From UBA2922 sp035352555 (lineage in GTDB: Bacteria; Bacillota; Clostridia; Oscillospirales; Oscillospiraceae): DNA of 47,670 nucleotides. The notes below the pieces were generated by a model that was given only the letters and a program-made list of their open reading frames with translations, was not told the origin of the DNA and ran no database searches. Positions 15,631-23,733 of the stretch are shown here, piece by piece. Both the position numbers and the translations under genes were made by a program. The DNA is taken from assembly GCA_035352555.1 (NCBI GenBank), contig DAOPXW010000003.1:1-47670 (forward strand). Reading direction: 5' to 3'. Position 1 is the first letter of the stretch. Every line of letters starts with the position of its first letter.

Positions 15631-16544
15631 CAGTCCCTGAAAATATCCCTTGCGGAGAGGGTCCTGGGCATCCGGGCTGCGATGAGATCGGCCACCAGCT
15701 GGCGCTCGAAATCGTCGAAGGATTTGTTGATAATGCCCAGCTCCAGCGCTTTGTACACGCCCAGCCCATTGCGTACCAGCGACAGCGCCGCCAGCAGCCC
15801 GCGCAGATCCAGCGCCTTGGTGGAAATCTCGGAGCTGTCACACTTGTTCCGCAGCTCTTGGAACAGCCCGGCGAACTGCCCGGCGTATTCGTCCGTGAGG
15901 GTGGGGAACTGGGCCAGCAGCAGTTTTCTCAGGTTTTCCTCGGAAATGATCGGCATATTGATGACCATGAAGCGGGAAGCCAGCGCCTCGTTGATCTCGC
16001 GGGTGCCGGCGTAGCCGTAGTTCATGGTGGCGATAAAGCGGGTGGCGGGAGCCAGCTCGATGCGGTCGTAGCCGGGCACGTCGATGATGCGGCGGAAGTC
16101 CAGCGTGGCGTGCAGCACGGCCAAAGACTCGTTTTTGGCCATGTTGATCTCGTCCAGCACGCCGAAGCCGCCGTTTTCCGCGCATTGATAGATGGGCCCC
16201 TTGCGCAGCGAGACTTCGCCGTTTTTGAAGGTATCCGTGCCCACCAGCGAGGCGGCGTCGGTATTGAGATAGAAGGAGATGTCCCAGCCGGGGCGGCCGA
16301 ACACCGCGGACAGATTCTCGGCCAGAACGTTCTTGCCGGTGGCCTTGGGGCCAACCAGCAGCAAATTCTCGCCGGAGAGCAGCGCGGTCAGCGCCTCCTC
16401 CCAGACCTCGCCGCCGTAGTAGCGGTACCTGGGCGCGGGGACGCGGTAGGCGAGCGCGTCGCTCACCGGGTACGCGGCACGAAAATCGCCGATACGGCGG
16501 AGAATATCCTCGCGGATCCCTTCCTGACGCAGAAAATCCAGCAT
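15630..16544 (-). CDS. MoxR-family AAA+ ATPase
   Basis: 304 residues. Walker A is GPKATGKN (about 65-72), Walker B is GVLDEINMAK (about 126-135), and the sensor region is ATRFIATMNYGYAGTREINEALASRF. MoxR ATPases form hexamers and work with VWA-domain proteins as specialised chaperones. The ATG at 16544 has GGAGG eight bases upstream; an in-frame extension to 16730 would cover the promoter and was rejected. It is the first gene of the MoxR-VWA-hydrolase set. Confidence 0.85.
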   Translation of the reverse strand: MLDFLRQEGIREDILRRIGDFRAAYPVSDALAYRVPAPRYRYYGGEVWEEALTALLSGENLLLVGPKATGKNVLAENLSAVFGRPGWDISFYLNTDAASLVGTDTFKNGEVSLRKGPIYQCAENGGFGVLDEINMAKNESLAVLHATLDFRRIIDVPGYDRIELAPATRFIATMNYGYAGTREINEALASRFMVINMPIISEENLRKLLLAQFPTLTDEYAGQFAGLFQELRNKCDSSEISTKALDLRGLLAALSLVRNGLGVYKALELGIINKSFDDFERQLVADLIAARMPRTLSARDIFRD

Positions 16545-16572
16545 ACTTGGCCTCCAGTCGTTGATTTTTTTT

Positions 16573-16601
16573 ATTATACCTTCATTTGGCGGACAGCGCA
16601 A
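16573..16601 (-). promoter_or_regulatory. Promoter of the MoxR operon
   Basis: Minus strand TTGCGC (16601-16596), 17 bases, TATAAT (16578-16573). Confidence 0.6.
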
Positions 16602-16674
16602 GGCGAGGGGCGAGAAAAATGCGGCTCGCGCCGCGGGGGACGAAAAATATCCTTTCATTTGCCGCGCCAGGCTG

Positions 16675-16680
16675 TATAAT
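16675..16680 (+). promoter_or_regulatory. -10 element upstream of the fumarase genes
   Basis: TATAAT stands 31 bases before the alpha-subunit ATG. The -35 region is poor, so activation may be needed. Confidence 0.4.
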
Positions 16681-16711
16681 AGACCTATGTTTTGCAGGGG
16701 GGGTGAAGGCC

Positions 16712-17551
16712 ATGAGGACGATTGCGGCAAAGGAGATCGAGAATGCCGTGGCCAGACTGTGCGTGAAAGCCAACCGAGAGCTGCCGGCGGATGTGGTCCG
16801 GGCCGTCTCCGCAGCGCGGGAAAAGGAGCCTTGGCCCGCGGCGGCGGAGATCTTAAAAATTTTGGAAGACAATACCGCGCTGGCGGGGAAGCGGGGGCTG
16901 CCCATCTGTCAGGATACCGGCCTGGCCTGCGTGTTTGCGGAGCTGGGGCAGGACGTGCATATCGACGGCTGCTTTGAAAACGCCGTCAATGAGGGCGTGC
17001 GCCGGGGCTACGAGGAAGGTTACCTGCGCAAGAGCGTGGTGGGCGACCCACTGCGGCGGGTCAACACCGGGGACAACACCCCCGCCGCCATTACCGTGCA
17101 TCTCGTGCCCGGGAACAAGCTGACCCTCACCGTGGCCCCCAAAGGCTTCGGCAGCGAGAATATGAGCAGGCTGGTCATGCTTAAGCCCTCGGACGGGGAG
17201 GCGGGCATGAAGAATTTCGTGGTGGATACCATGCGGCTGGCCGGGCCCAATGCCTGCCCGCCGGTGGTGCTGGGCGTGGGCATCGGCGGCACCTTCGACA
17301 AGGTGGCGTATCTGGCCAAAAAAGCGCTGCTCCGCCCGCTGGATCAGCCCAACCCCGACCCCTATTACGCGGCGCTGGAGCAATCGCTGCTGGAGGCCGT
17401 CAACGCGCTGGGCGTGGGCCCGCAGGGTTTCGGCGGGGCCGCTACGGCGCTGGGCGTGGCCATCGAGACCATGCCCACCCATGTGGCGGGGCTGCCCGTG
17501 GCCGTGAATGTGAGCTGCCATGTCACCCGCAGGGCGACGGCGGAACTGTGA
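16712..17551 (+). CDS. Class I fumarate hydratase alpha subunit
   Basis: Forms the [4Fe-4S] catalytic half of an oxygen-sensitive two-subunit hydratase that interconverts fumarate and malate; L-tartrate dehydratase has the same fold and cannot be fully excluded. The 279 residues carry the cluster cysteines in CQDTGLACVF (near 71), GPNACPPVV (near 184) and VSCHVTRR (near 271), and the GVGIGGTFDK motif. The ATG at 16712 follows GGGGGGTGAAGG. The beta-subunit gene overlaps or abuts the stop codon. Confidence 0.9.
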   Translation: MRTIAAKEIENAVARLCVKANRELPADVVRAVSAAREKEPWPAAAEILKILEDNTALAGKRGLPICQDTGLACVFAELGQDVHIDGCFENAVNEGVRRGYEEGYLRKSVVGDPLRRVNTGDNTPAAITVHLVPGNKLTLTVAPKGFGSENMSRLVMLKPSDGEAGMKNFVVDTMRLAGPNACPPVVLGVGIGGTFDKVAYLAKKALLRPLDQPNPDPYYAALEQSLLEAVNALGVGPQGFGGAATALGVAIETMPTHVAGLPVAVNVSCHVTRRATAEL

Positions 17552-17559
17552 GGCGGGAG

Positions 17560-18117
17560 ATGGAATATCGTTTGCAGACTCCCGTATCCCGGGAGACGCT
17601 GGCCCCCCTGCGGGCGGGCGACACGGTGAAGCTCAGCGGCATGGTATATACCGCCCGGGACGCCGCCCACAAGCGGCTGACCGAGCTCATCCAACAGGGT
17701 AAGCCGCTGCCTTTCGAGCTGGCCGGCAGCGCCATCTATTATGTGGGCCCCACGCCGGAGCCGCCCGGGCGGATCATCGGCTCCGCCGGTCCCACGACCT
17801 CCGGCCGTATGGACGCCTATTCCCCGGCCCTGATCGACCGCGGCCAGCTGCTGATGATCGGCAAGGGGCGGCGCAGCGGCGCCGTGAAGGCCGCCATCGT
17901 CCGCGAGGGCGGCGTGTATCTGGCCGCCGTGGGCGGCGCGGGGGCGCTGATGGCGGAATGCGTCAAATCGGTTGACATAATCTTCTGGGAGGATCTGGGC
18001 TGCGAGGCGGTGCGAAAGCTCACGGTGGCGGATATGCCGCTGACCGTGGTTATCGACAGCCTGGGGAACGACCTGTACGACATCGGCCCGGCCAACTACC
18101 TGAATAGTCGGAAGTAA
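17560..18117 (+). CDS. Class I fumarate hydratase beta subunit
   Basis: The second subunit of the hydratase encoded just upstream. The family motifs GPTPEPPGRIIGSAGPTTSGRMD and MIGKGRR are present, followed by VYLAAVGGAGALMAECVKSV and DLGCEAVRKLTV. The ATG at 17560 has GAGG six bases upstream and gives 185 residues. A GTG at 17548 is also possible (189 residues, GTGA overlap with the alpha stop), but its ribosome-binding site is weaker. With malate dehydrogenase-like genes nearby it may serve a partial TCA route. Confidence 0.88.
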   Translation: MEYRLQTPVSRETLAPLRAGDTVKLSGMVYTARDAAHKRLTELIQQGKPLPFELAGSAIYYVGPTPEPPGRIIGSAGPTTSGRMDAYSPALIDRGQLLMIGKGRRSGAVKAAIVREGGVYLAAVGGAGALMAECVKSVDIIFWEDLGCEAVRKLTVADMPLTVVIDSLGNDLYDIGPANYLNSRK

Positions 18118-18205
18118 AAAAATGGCAGCGGCCTTACCCTGAAGCGGGCGAGGCCGCCGCCTTACTGCCTGCAATCCGACCGAGATCTGTCGGGAGAACC
18201 CCTTT

Positions 18206-19270
18206 TTACTTGCTGAAGGCGGCAACCAGCGCTTCAAAGTCGGTATCGGTTTCCACGATGCCCAGTGAAACGGCCAGTTCCGTGAGCTCCTTTTCAAGGG
18301 CGTCGCTGAACTCCATGCCCTTCCCGCAGTTCTCCCTGAACTTTCTGAACTCAATTTCGCCGGGGAGAAAAATCTCATCGACGCCTTCGGCTTTTCGGCT
18401 GTCTTTCATCATTCGGATATACCGGTCCACATTCTTCTTGAAGTCGTCGATGGGCATGAATTTCGAGGGGTCGATGAGAATCATGAAAAAGCCGGTGTTT
18501 TCCTTTTCAAGCTTGGAGAAGAGGCCGATGTCCGAGCCGTAGGCCGCCCCGGAAAGCATGGTGCTGAGAGCGTCCACGATAACCGCGAGTCCGTAGCCCT
18601 TGTAATCCGCGATCGGGCAGAGTGAAAAAACCTTGGAAGGATCGGTGGTCATCTTTCCGTCGTAATCCTTCCCCCAGCCGGCGGGAACGGACTTCCCCTC
18701 GCGCTCGGCCGCCTGTATTTTGCCCATGGCCACGTTGGTGGTGGAAATATCCATCACGATGGGAAATTCCTCCGATGAGGGAACCGCCGCAATAATGGGG
18801 TTTGTGCCGATCAGCCTGTCCGCCCCGCCGAAGGGGGAGGAAAAGGCATAGGTGTTGCATCCGAGGATGCAGATGACATCATCCTTCGCCGCGCGCCACC
18901 CGTAATAGGAGCCGCAGCCTATGTTGGCGTTGTGCCTTCCGGAGGCAAAGGAAATGCCGTACTCTCTGGCCTTGACGAGAGCTTCGTCGTAGGCCTTATT
19001 GACCGAGACAATGCCGAAGCCGTTGTCCCCGTCAAATACGAGAAGCGCTTTGTCGTCCAGAATCTTTTTGAATTCCGCGTCCTTGTTCAGCGCGCCGACC
19101 TTGATCTGGCGCATATATCTTGTGAGCCTTGACAGGCCGTGGGAGTACACTCCCGTGAAATCTGAATGGGCGATCACCCTTGCTATGACAGCGGCATCGG
19201 CGTCGGAGAACCCGGAAGCGGAGAGAATGCCATGGACAAGATTTTTTTCCTGATCATAAGTGAGCAGCAT
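18206..19270 (-). CDS. Ldh-family NAD(P)-dependent 2-hydroxyacid dehydrogenase (malate/lactate/ureidoglycolate type)
   Basis: 354 residues of the Ldh2/MDH2/AllD fold, distinct from Rossmann-fold lactate dehydrogenases. Family features are the early HSDFTGVYSHGLSRLTRYM with its catalytic His, ASGRHNANIGCGSYYGWRA (compare the usual SNHFG-like segment), GTNPIIAAVPSS, and DYKGYGLAVIVDALSTMLSG. The substrate may be malate, L-lactate, ureidoglycolate or sulfolactate. The ATG at 19270 is preferred over a TTG six codons upstream. Codon use is softer and less GC-rich than the flanking fumarase genes, which may indicate separate acquisition. It converges on the fumarase operon. Confidence 0.8.
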   Translation of the reverse strand: MLLTYDQEKNLVHGILSASGFSDADAAVIARVIAHSDFTGVYSHGLSRLTRYMRQIKVGALNKDAEFKKILDDKALLVFDGDNGFGIVSVNKAYDEALVKAREYGISFASGRHNANIGCGSYYGWRAAKDDVICILGCNTYAFSSPFGGADRLIGTNPIIAAVPSSEEFPIVMDISTTNVAMGKIQAAEREGKSVPAGWGKDYDGKMTTDPSKVFSLCPIADYKGYGLAVIVDALSTMLSGAAYGSDIGLFSKLEKENTGFFMILIDPSKFMPIDDFKKNVDRYIRMMKDSRKAEGVDEIFLPGEIEFRKFRENCGKGMEFSDALEKELTELAVSLGIVETDTDFEALVAAFSK

Positions 19271-19465
19271 AATGATTGGTCCTTTCAATCTATAAAAAAT
19301 ATAAAGTGTTTCGACACCATCGGACGGCCCTCGCCGCAGCAGCGAAAATGCGGCGATGCCCCTTACCGCAGCATTCTATCATAAAATTTCTCTGAAATAC
19401 ACTCCAACCTTCCTATCTTTGAAAAACAATCGGCGGACTTCATTGAGGAATTTTTTTCTTCTGAC

Positions 19466-19535
19466 CACCTATAGCGAAATGCTATGAGCCTATTGAAACA
19501 TGGGTCTTCTCAAACGCGAAAAATAAAGCTACAAT
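19466..19535 (+). promoter_or_regulatory. Aminotransferase control region with a LysR-type box
   Basis: The 306-base gap 19271-19576 holds this signal and a minor CGCCGCA/TGCGGCG dyad near 19333-19356. CACCTAT-N8-GCTATG (19466-19486) contains the dyad ATAGC-GAAAT-GCTAT. A weak TTCTCA with TACAAT (19530-19535) puts the dyad centre near -66 from the predicted start, the usual LysR activation position. The same motif recurs at 21672-21692 beside the lysR gene. Confidence 0.6.
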
Positions 19536-19576
19536 GAATCCAATAGTGAAAATATATCTATTAATAGGAGGCGCTT

Positions 19577-20755
19577 ATGTTCAACCAGTATACTTATGGT
19601 CTCGGCACCACCCGGTCCTGCATAAGAGAGCTGTTCGAGTATGGTCTCAGACAGGCCGCCGTCGTGGGCAAGGAAAAGGTCTACGACTTCAGCATCGGCA
19701 ACCCCAGCATCCCGTCCCCCGCGAAGGTGAACGAATCCATCGTCGATATCGTCAGGACCGAGGATAGCCTTGCCGTCCACGGCTACACCAGCGCCCCCGG
19801 CTATGACGGTGTGCGCAGGGCCGTGGCCGATGATCTCACCGCGCGCATGGGCATGGAGATTAAGCCTTCCAACCTGTACTTCACCTGCGGCGCGGCCCCC
19901 GCGCTGGTCACCGTGTTCCGCGCGCTGAACATCGGCCCGGAGACGGAGATCCTGGCCGTTGCACCATTCTTCCCGGAGTACCGTCCCTTTGTGGAAGGCA
20001 CCGGCAATGTGTTCAAATTCGTCCCCGCCGACACCAAGGCCTTCCAGATTGACCTTGAAACACTGGGAAAAATGCTCACCGCCAATACCCAGGCCGTGAT
20101 CATCAATTCCCCCAACAACCCCTCCGGCGTGGTGTTCAGCCGGGAAACGCTGGAAGAGCTCTCCGCCATCCTCACCAGAAAGTCCGCCGAGTTCGGCCAT
20201 CCCATCTACCTTATCTCCGACGAGCCCTACCGCGAGCTGGTCTATGGCGGGGTCACCGTCACCTGGGTGCCCTCCGTATACAAGGATGCCGTCGTGTGCT
20301 ATTCCTATTCCAAATCCCTGTCCCTCCCCGGCGAGCGTCTCGGCTATATCTGCATCCCCGATCAGGTCACCGACAGCGGGGAGCTGTTCGCGGCCTGCGC
20401 CGGGGCGTCCCGCATCCTGGGCAGCGTCTGCGCCCCGTCCCTCATCCAGCGCACCGTGGCCCGCTGCGCGGGCGAGCGGCCCGACCTGCGCGCCTATGAC
20501 GAGAACCGGACCATCCTCTACGAGGGCCTGCGCAAAATCGGCTACGAATGCGCCAAACCCGACGGCGCGTTCTATCTGTTCGTCAAGGCCCCCGGCGGCG
20601 ACGCCAAGGCCTTCTCCAATAAGGCCAAGGCCAAAAATCTGCTCATTGTCCCGTCGGACGATTTCGGCGTGCCCGGCTATTTCCGCCTGAGTTACTGCGT
20701 GGCGAAAACGACCATCGAAAATTCGCTGCCCGTGTTCGCGGAGATTTTCGAATAA
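19577..20755 (+). CDS. Class I/II PLP-dependent aminotransferase
   Basis: 392 residues of the aspartate-aminotransferase fold type I family, moving an amino group between an amino acid and a 2-oxoacid. Visible motifs are NSPNNPSGV (PLP-contacting Asn), SDEPYRELVY (Asp/Tyr), the Schiff-base lysine in YSYSKSLSLPGERLGY, and the C-terminal FRLSY arginine that binds the substrate carboxylate. The substrate is not determined. The ATG at 19577 follows AGGAGG by seven bases. A LysR-type box upstream also occurs beside the lysR/Vor region, suggesting the resulting 2-oxoacid is passed to the Vor-type oxidoreductase (inference). Confidence 0.88.
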   Translation: MFNQYTYGLGTTRSCIRELFEYGLRQAAVVGKEKVYDFSIGNPSIPSPAKVNESIVDIVRTEDSLAVHGYTSAPGYDGVRRAVADDLTARMGMEIKPSNLYFTCGAAPALVTVFRALNIGPETEILAVAPFFPEYRPFVEGTGNVFKFVPADTKAFQIDLETLGKMLTANTQAVIINSPNNPSGVVFSRETLEELSAILTRKSAEFGHPIYLISDEPYRELVYGGVTVTWVPSVYKDAVVCYSYSKSLSLPGERLGYICIPDQVTDSGELFAACAGASRILGSVCAPSLIQRTVARCAGERPDLRAYDENRTILYEGLRKIGYECAKPDGAFYLFVKAPGGDAKAFSNKAKAKNLLIVPSDDFGVPGYFRLSYCVAKTTIENSLPVFAEIFE

Positions 20756-20757
20756 AA

Positions 20758-20792
20758 AAGCTCCGCCGCCCGAGGTACCTTCGGGCGGCGGA
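20758..20792 (-). terminator. Terminator of the lysR gene
   Basis: Stem CCGCCGCCCGA/TCGGGCGGCGG (20763-20773 with 20781-20791). On the minus strand it is followed by AGCTTTTTT, so it serves lysR; on the plus strand an A-run follows, so the aminotransferase is terminated less efficiently. Confidence 0.75.
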
Positions 20793-20798
20793 AAAAAA

Positions 20799-21674
20799 TC
20801 AGGCCGGGGGCACCGCGCCGCGCAGGCAGGCGATGAATTCCCGCAGCAGATGGCTGGACTGGCGGGTGGATTTCACCACAATGCCCAGCTCCCGGCAGGA
20901 CGGCGGCGACAGCCGCGCCAGCGACAGACTGCTGGTGCTGCCCTTGAGCACCAGCTCCGACAGAATGCTGACGCCCAACCCCTGCTCCACCATTTTGATC
21001 ACGGCCTGATCCTCCATGGCGATCAGCGAAAACTGCGGTGTCACTCCGTGGCGCTGGAGGGTGCGCAGAATATCCAGATCCATGCCGTAGCTGGGCATCA
21101 GAAAATTCTGCCCCTCAAAATTGTGGATATCGTAGGTATCGCCCACCGCGGAGGTGGGCGGCAGAACAGCGTAATACGGGTCGTCGAACAGCGGAATGAA
21201 TTCCAGATCGCCGGCAAAATTATTGCTGGCAAGGCCGATATCCACCGAGCCCTCCGAAACCCACTTTTCGATCTCGCCGCCGGCGCCGTCCTTGATTACC
21301 AGCTTGGATTGCGGGTGCTGCTCGTTGAAGCGGCGCAGGATCACCGGCAGCCAGCTGCGGGAGATGCTGGTGTAGGAGGCCACCCGCAGGACGTCCTCGC
21401 CGTTGCGGCGGACGTCGCGCACAGCGCTTTCAAATTCCGCATAGCTCTCAAGCACCCGGTCGATCGCCGGCAGCAGCTCCCGCCCCCGGGCGGTGAGCAC
21501 CACACCGCTGCTGCCGCGCTCCAGCAGGGCAAAGCCCACCTCGTCCTCCAGCCGGTTGAGCATACCGGTGAGACCCGGCTGGGAATAGCCCATCTTTTCG
21601 GCGGCCTTGCTGATGCTGCCCAGACCGGCCACAGCCTTGAGCATTTCAAGTTTCTTCGTATCCGTATATATCAC
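20799..21674 (-). CDS. LysR-type transcriptional regulator
   Basis: 291 residues. The N-terminal helix-turn-helix is classic: KLEMLKAVAGLGSISKAAEKMGYSQPGLTGMLNRLEDEVG. Residues about 90-290 form the two-lobed effector-binding domain. LysR proteins bind T-N11-A dyads and respond to pathway metabolites. The start is a GTG at 21674 with a weak ribosome-binding site; it gives the normal N-terminal length. Its own start region overlaps one copy of a CACCTAT-N8-GCTATG motif, the other copy lying before the aminotransferase. It is divergent from the P-loop/Vor operon, the typical arrangement for a regulator of the neighbouring operon. Confidence 0.88.
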   Translation of the reverse strand: MIYTDTKKLEMLKAVAGLGSISKAAEKMGYSQPGLTGMLNRLEDEVGFALLERGSSGVVLTARGRELLPAIDRVLESYAEFESAVRDVRRNGEDVLRVASYTSISRSWLPVILRRFNEQHPQSKLVIKDGAGGEIEKWVSEGSVDIGLASNNFAGDLEFIPLFDDPYYAVLPPTSAVGDTYDIHNFEGQNFLMPSYGMDLDILRTLQRHGVTPQFSLIAMEDQAVIKMVEQGLGVSILSELVLKGSTSSLSLARLSPPSCRELGIVVKSTRQSSHLLREFIACLRGAVPPA

Positions 21675-21705
21675 CTATTTCATTTTGCTATGGAGTTACT
21701 ATATC
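21672..21705. promoter_or_regulatory. LysR-type box between lysR and the Vor operon
   Basis: CACCTAT-N8-GCTATG (21672-21692) matches the site at 19466 in sequence and spacing. It overlaps the lysR GTG start and lies just before a plus-strand TATATC (21700-21705), so it could repress lysR and regulate the divergent operon. Confidence 0.55.
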
Positions 21706-21727
21706 ACAAATCTATGGAGCGGACAAG

Positions 21728-22426
21728 ATGGCACAGTCTTTTGAAAAACTTCTGGATGAGCGGCACAGCGTGGTGCTGCTGGGCGAGGCCGGCTGCGGCA
21801 AAAGCGAGATCGCGCTGAATCTGGCCGCGGCCATGGCCGCGACACGGGAAACGCACCTGTTCGACATGGACCAGACCAAGCCGCTGTACCGCTCCCGGGA
21901 TGCGAGGGACGCCATGGAAAAAATCGGCGTTGCCTTTCACTATGAGCGGCAATTTTTCGACGCGCCCACCCTGGCCGGCGGCGTGGCGGAGAGCCTGAAC
22001 GACCCCGGCCGCTTCACGATTCTGGATGTGGGCGGCAACGACACGGGGGCCCGGCTCATCGGCGGTTTTTCAAAGCTCCTCGACAGGGACGGCACGCTGG
22101 TGCTGTATGTGGTCAACCCCTACCGCCCCTGGTCGAAGGACACCGCTTCCATCGACCGCACGCTGTCCGCCATTTTGCAGGTATCGCATCTCAGACACTT
22201 TTCCATCATTTCAAACCCCAATCTGGGGTTTGAAACCACGGCGGAGGAATTCGCCGCCGGTATAGAAAGCACCAGACAGATGCTGGAGCGGTATGTCCCC
22301 GTGGCGGGCGCCTGCGTCCGGGAGGAAATCTATCCCGACGCCGCGGCGCTGACTACGCTGCCGCTGCTGCCCCTGCATCTCTATCTCACCTATGAATGGA
22401 ACAACGAAAACAAGGAGGAAATCTGA
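21728..22426 (+). CDS. P-loop NTPase at the head of the 2-oxoacid oxidoreductase operon
   Basis: 232 residues. Walker A is GEAGCGKSE (19-27), followed by a strand ending in DMDQTKP (about 46-52) and LDVGGNDTGARL (about 98-109), a layout like MinD/ParA and other SIMIBI-class NTPases. LYVVNPYRPWSKD and FSIISNPNLG are further strand-loop segments. No DNA-binding or membrane part is visible. It overlaps the ferredoxin-subunit start by one base (TGATG), so expression is coupled to the oxidoreductase. SIMIBI relatives often load metals or assemble Fe-S enzymes; a maturation role here is inference. Confidence 0.75.
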   Translation: MAQSFEKLLDERHSVVLLGEAGCGKSEIALNLAAAMAATRETHLFDMDQTKPLYRSRDARDAMEKIGVAFHYERQFFDAPTLAGGVAESLNDPGRFTILDVGGNDTGARLIGGFSKLLDRDGTLVLYVVNPYRPWSKDTASIDRTLSAILQVSHLRHFSIISNPNLGFETTAEEFAAGIESTRQMLERYVPVAGACVREEIYPDAAALTTLPLLPLHLYLTYEWNNENKEEI

Positions 22427-22629
22427 TGGCTGAAGTCAAGATCAGGGCGGAGAGCTGCAAGAGCTGCGGCTATTGCGTGCATTTCTGCCCCAAAGGCGTA
22501 CTGGAAATCGGCACGCAGGTCAATTCCAAGGGGTATCCGTATGTGACGGCGGCCCATCCGGAGAAGTGCATCGGCTGCGCCATGTGCGCCAATATGTGCC
22601 CGGATGTCGCCATCGAAGTGTATCGATAA
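22426..22629 (+). CDS. 2-oxoacid:ferredoxin oxidoreductase delta subunit (2[4Fe-4S] ferredoxin)
   Basis: A 67-residue ferredoxin with two cluster motifs, CKSCGYCVHFCP and CIGCAMCANMCP. It is the electron-carrying subunit of the four-subunit Vor/Kor-type oxidoreductase whose other subunits follow. The ATG at 22426 overlaps the P-loop gene stop and has AAGGAGG eight bases upstream. Confidence 0.9.
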   Translation: MAEVKIRAESCKSCGYCVHFCPKGVLEIGTQVNSKGYPYVTAAHPEKCIGCAMCANMCPDVAIEVYR

Positions 22630-22644
22630 GGGAGGCGGACGGTT

Positions 22645-23721
22645 ATGAAAGACAAAGTTTTTCTCAAGGGCACCGAGGCTGTCGCCGAGGCCGCCGTGCG
22701 CGCGGGCTGCCGCTTCTACGCGGGTTATCCCATCACCCCGCAGAACGAGATCCCCGAATACCTCTCCCGCCGGCTGCCCGAGGTGGGCGGCGTATTCGTG
22801 CAGGGCGAGAGCGAACTGGCTTCCATTAATATGGTCTACGGCGCCGGGTCCAGCGGAACACGCGCCATGACCTCGTCTTCCAGCTGCGGCATCAGCCTGA
22901 TGAGCGAGGGCGTGAGCTTCTGCGCTTCGGCCCGCATCCCCATCGTCTACTGCAATATGGCCCGCGGCGGCCCCGGCATCGGTTCCATCCAGCCCGCCCA
23001 GCAGGACTATAATCAGGCCACCAAGGCCAGCGGCAACGGCGGCTTCCGCATGAGGGTGCTGGCGCCGTCCACCGTGCAGGAGGCCGTGGACATGACCTAC
23101 GCCGCCTTCGATTATGCCCAGCGGGACCGCAATCCCGTGCTGGTGCTGGGCGACGGCGTTCTGGGCACCATCATGGAGCCGGTGAAGCTGCCTCCCATGC
23201 GCTCCGCGGAGGAAGTGAAGGCCCTCAAGGACGAGTGCCGCTCCTGGGCGCTGGTAGGCCACGATCCCGCCGAAGGCCGCTCCTTCATCGCCCCGGGCCA
23301 CTGGTCCACCAAAGATCAGGAGCAGACCTGTATCGACGGCGCGGCCCTGTACGAATCATGGAAGAAGGACGCGCAGGCGGAAGAGTATTTTCTGGACGAC
23401 GCCGAGATCGTGCTGACGGCCTACGGCATCTGCGGCCGTATCGCCCGCTCCGCCGTGACCCTTCTGCGCCGGGAAGGCATCAAAGCCGGGCTCATCCGGC
23501 CGATGACCCTCTCCCCGTTCCCGTATGAGAGCTATGAAAAGCTGGATTTCGGCCGCGTCAGGGCCATTCTCGACGTGGAGATGTCCATTCCCGCCCAGAT
23601 GGCGGACGACGTCCGCCTGGCTGTCCGCCAGCGCTGCCCCATTGGGACATGTCTGCACGCGGGCGGCGAGATCATGGGCCGGAACGAAGTGATGGCCAAA
23701 GCCAGAGCGCTGGTCAGGTAA
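22645..23721 (+). CDS. vorB: 2-oxoacid:ferredoxin oxidoreductase alpha subunit, VorB type
   Basis: The pyrimidine-binding/transketolase-like half of the enzyme that oxidatively decarboxylates a 2-oxoacid to acyl-CoA and reduces ferredoxin. The 358 residues match VorB (3-methyl-2-oxobutanoate oxidoreductase) closely by pattern: FLKGTEAVAEAAVRAGCRFYAGYPITPQNEIPEY, then AMTSSSSCGISLMSEG and MARGGPGIGSIQPAQQDYNQ. Branched-chain 2-oxoacids are the expected substrates, but 2-oxobutanoate or 2-oxoglutarate are possible. GGGAGGCGGACGGTT precedes the ATG. It is the third gene of the operon beginning at 21728. Confidence 0.9.
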   Translation: MKDKVFLKGTEAVAEAAVRAGCRFYAGYPITPQNEIPEYLSRRLPEVGGVFVQGESELASINMVYGAGSSGTRAMTSSSSCGISLMSEGVSFCASARIPIVYCNMARGGPGIGSIQPAQQDYNQATKASGNGGFRMRVLAPSTVQEAVDMTYAAFDYAQRDRNPVLVLGDGVLGTIMEPVKLPPMRSAEEVKALKDECRSWALVGHDPAEGRSFIAPGHWSTKDQEQTCIDGAALYESWKKDAQAEEYFLDDAEIVLTAYGICGRIARSAVTLLRREGIKAGLIRPMTLSPFPYESYEKLDFGRVRAILDVEMSIPAQMADDVRLAVRQRCPIGTCLHAGGEIMGRNEVMAKARALVR

Positions 23722-23733
23722 GGAGGGAACACA

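Noticed and set aside
13888..16014. A 708-codon open frame on the plus strand
   Set aside because: Antisense shadow of the VWA and MoxR genes.
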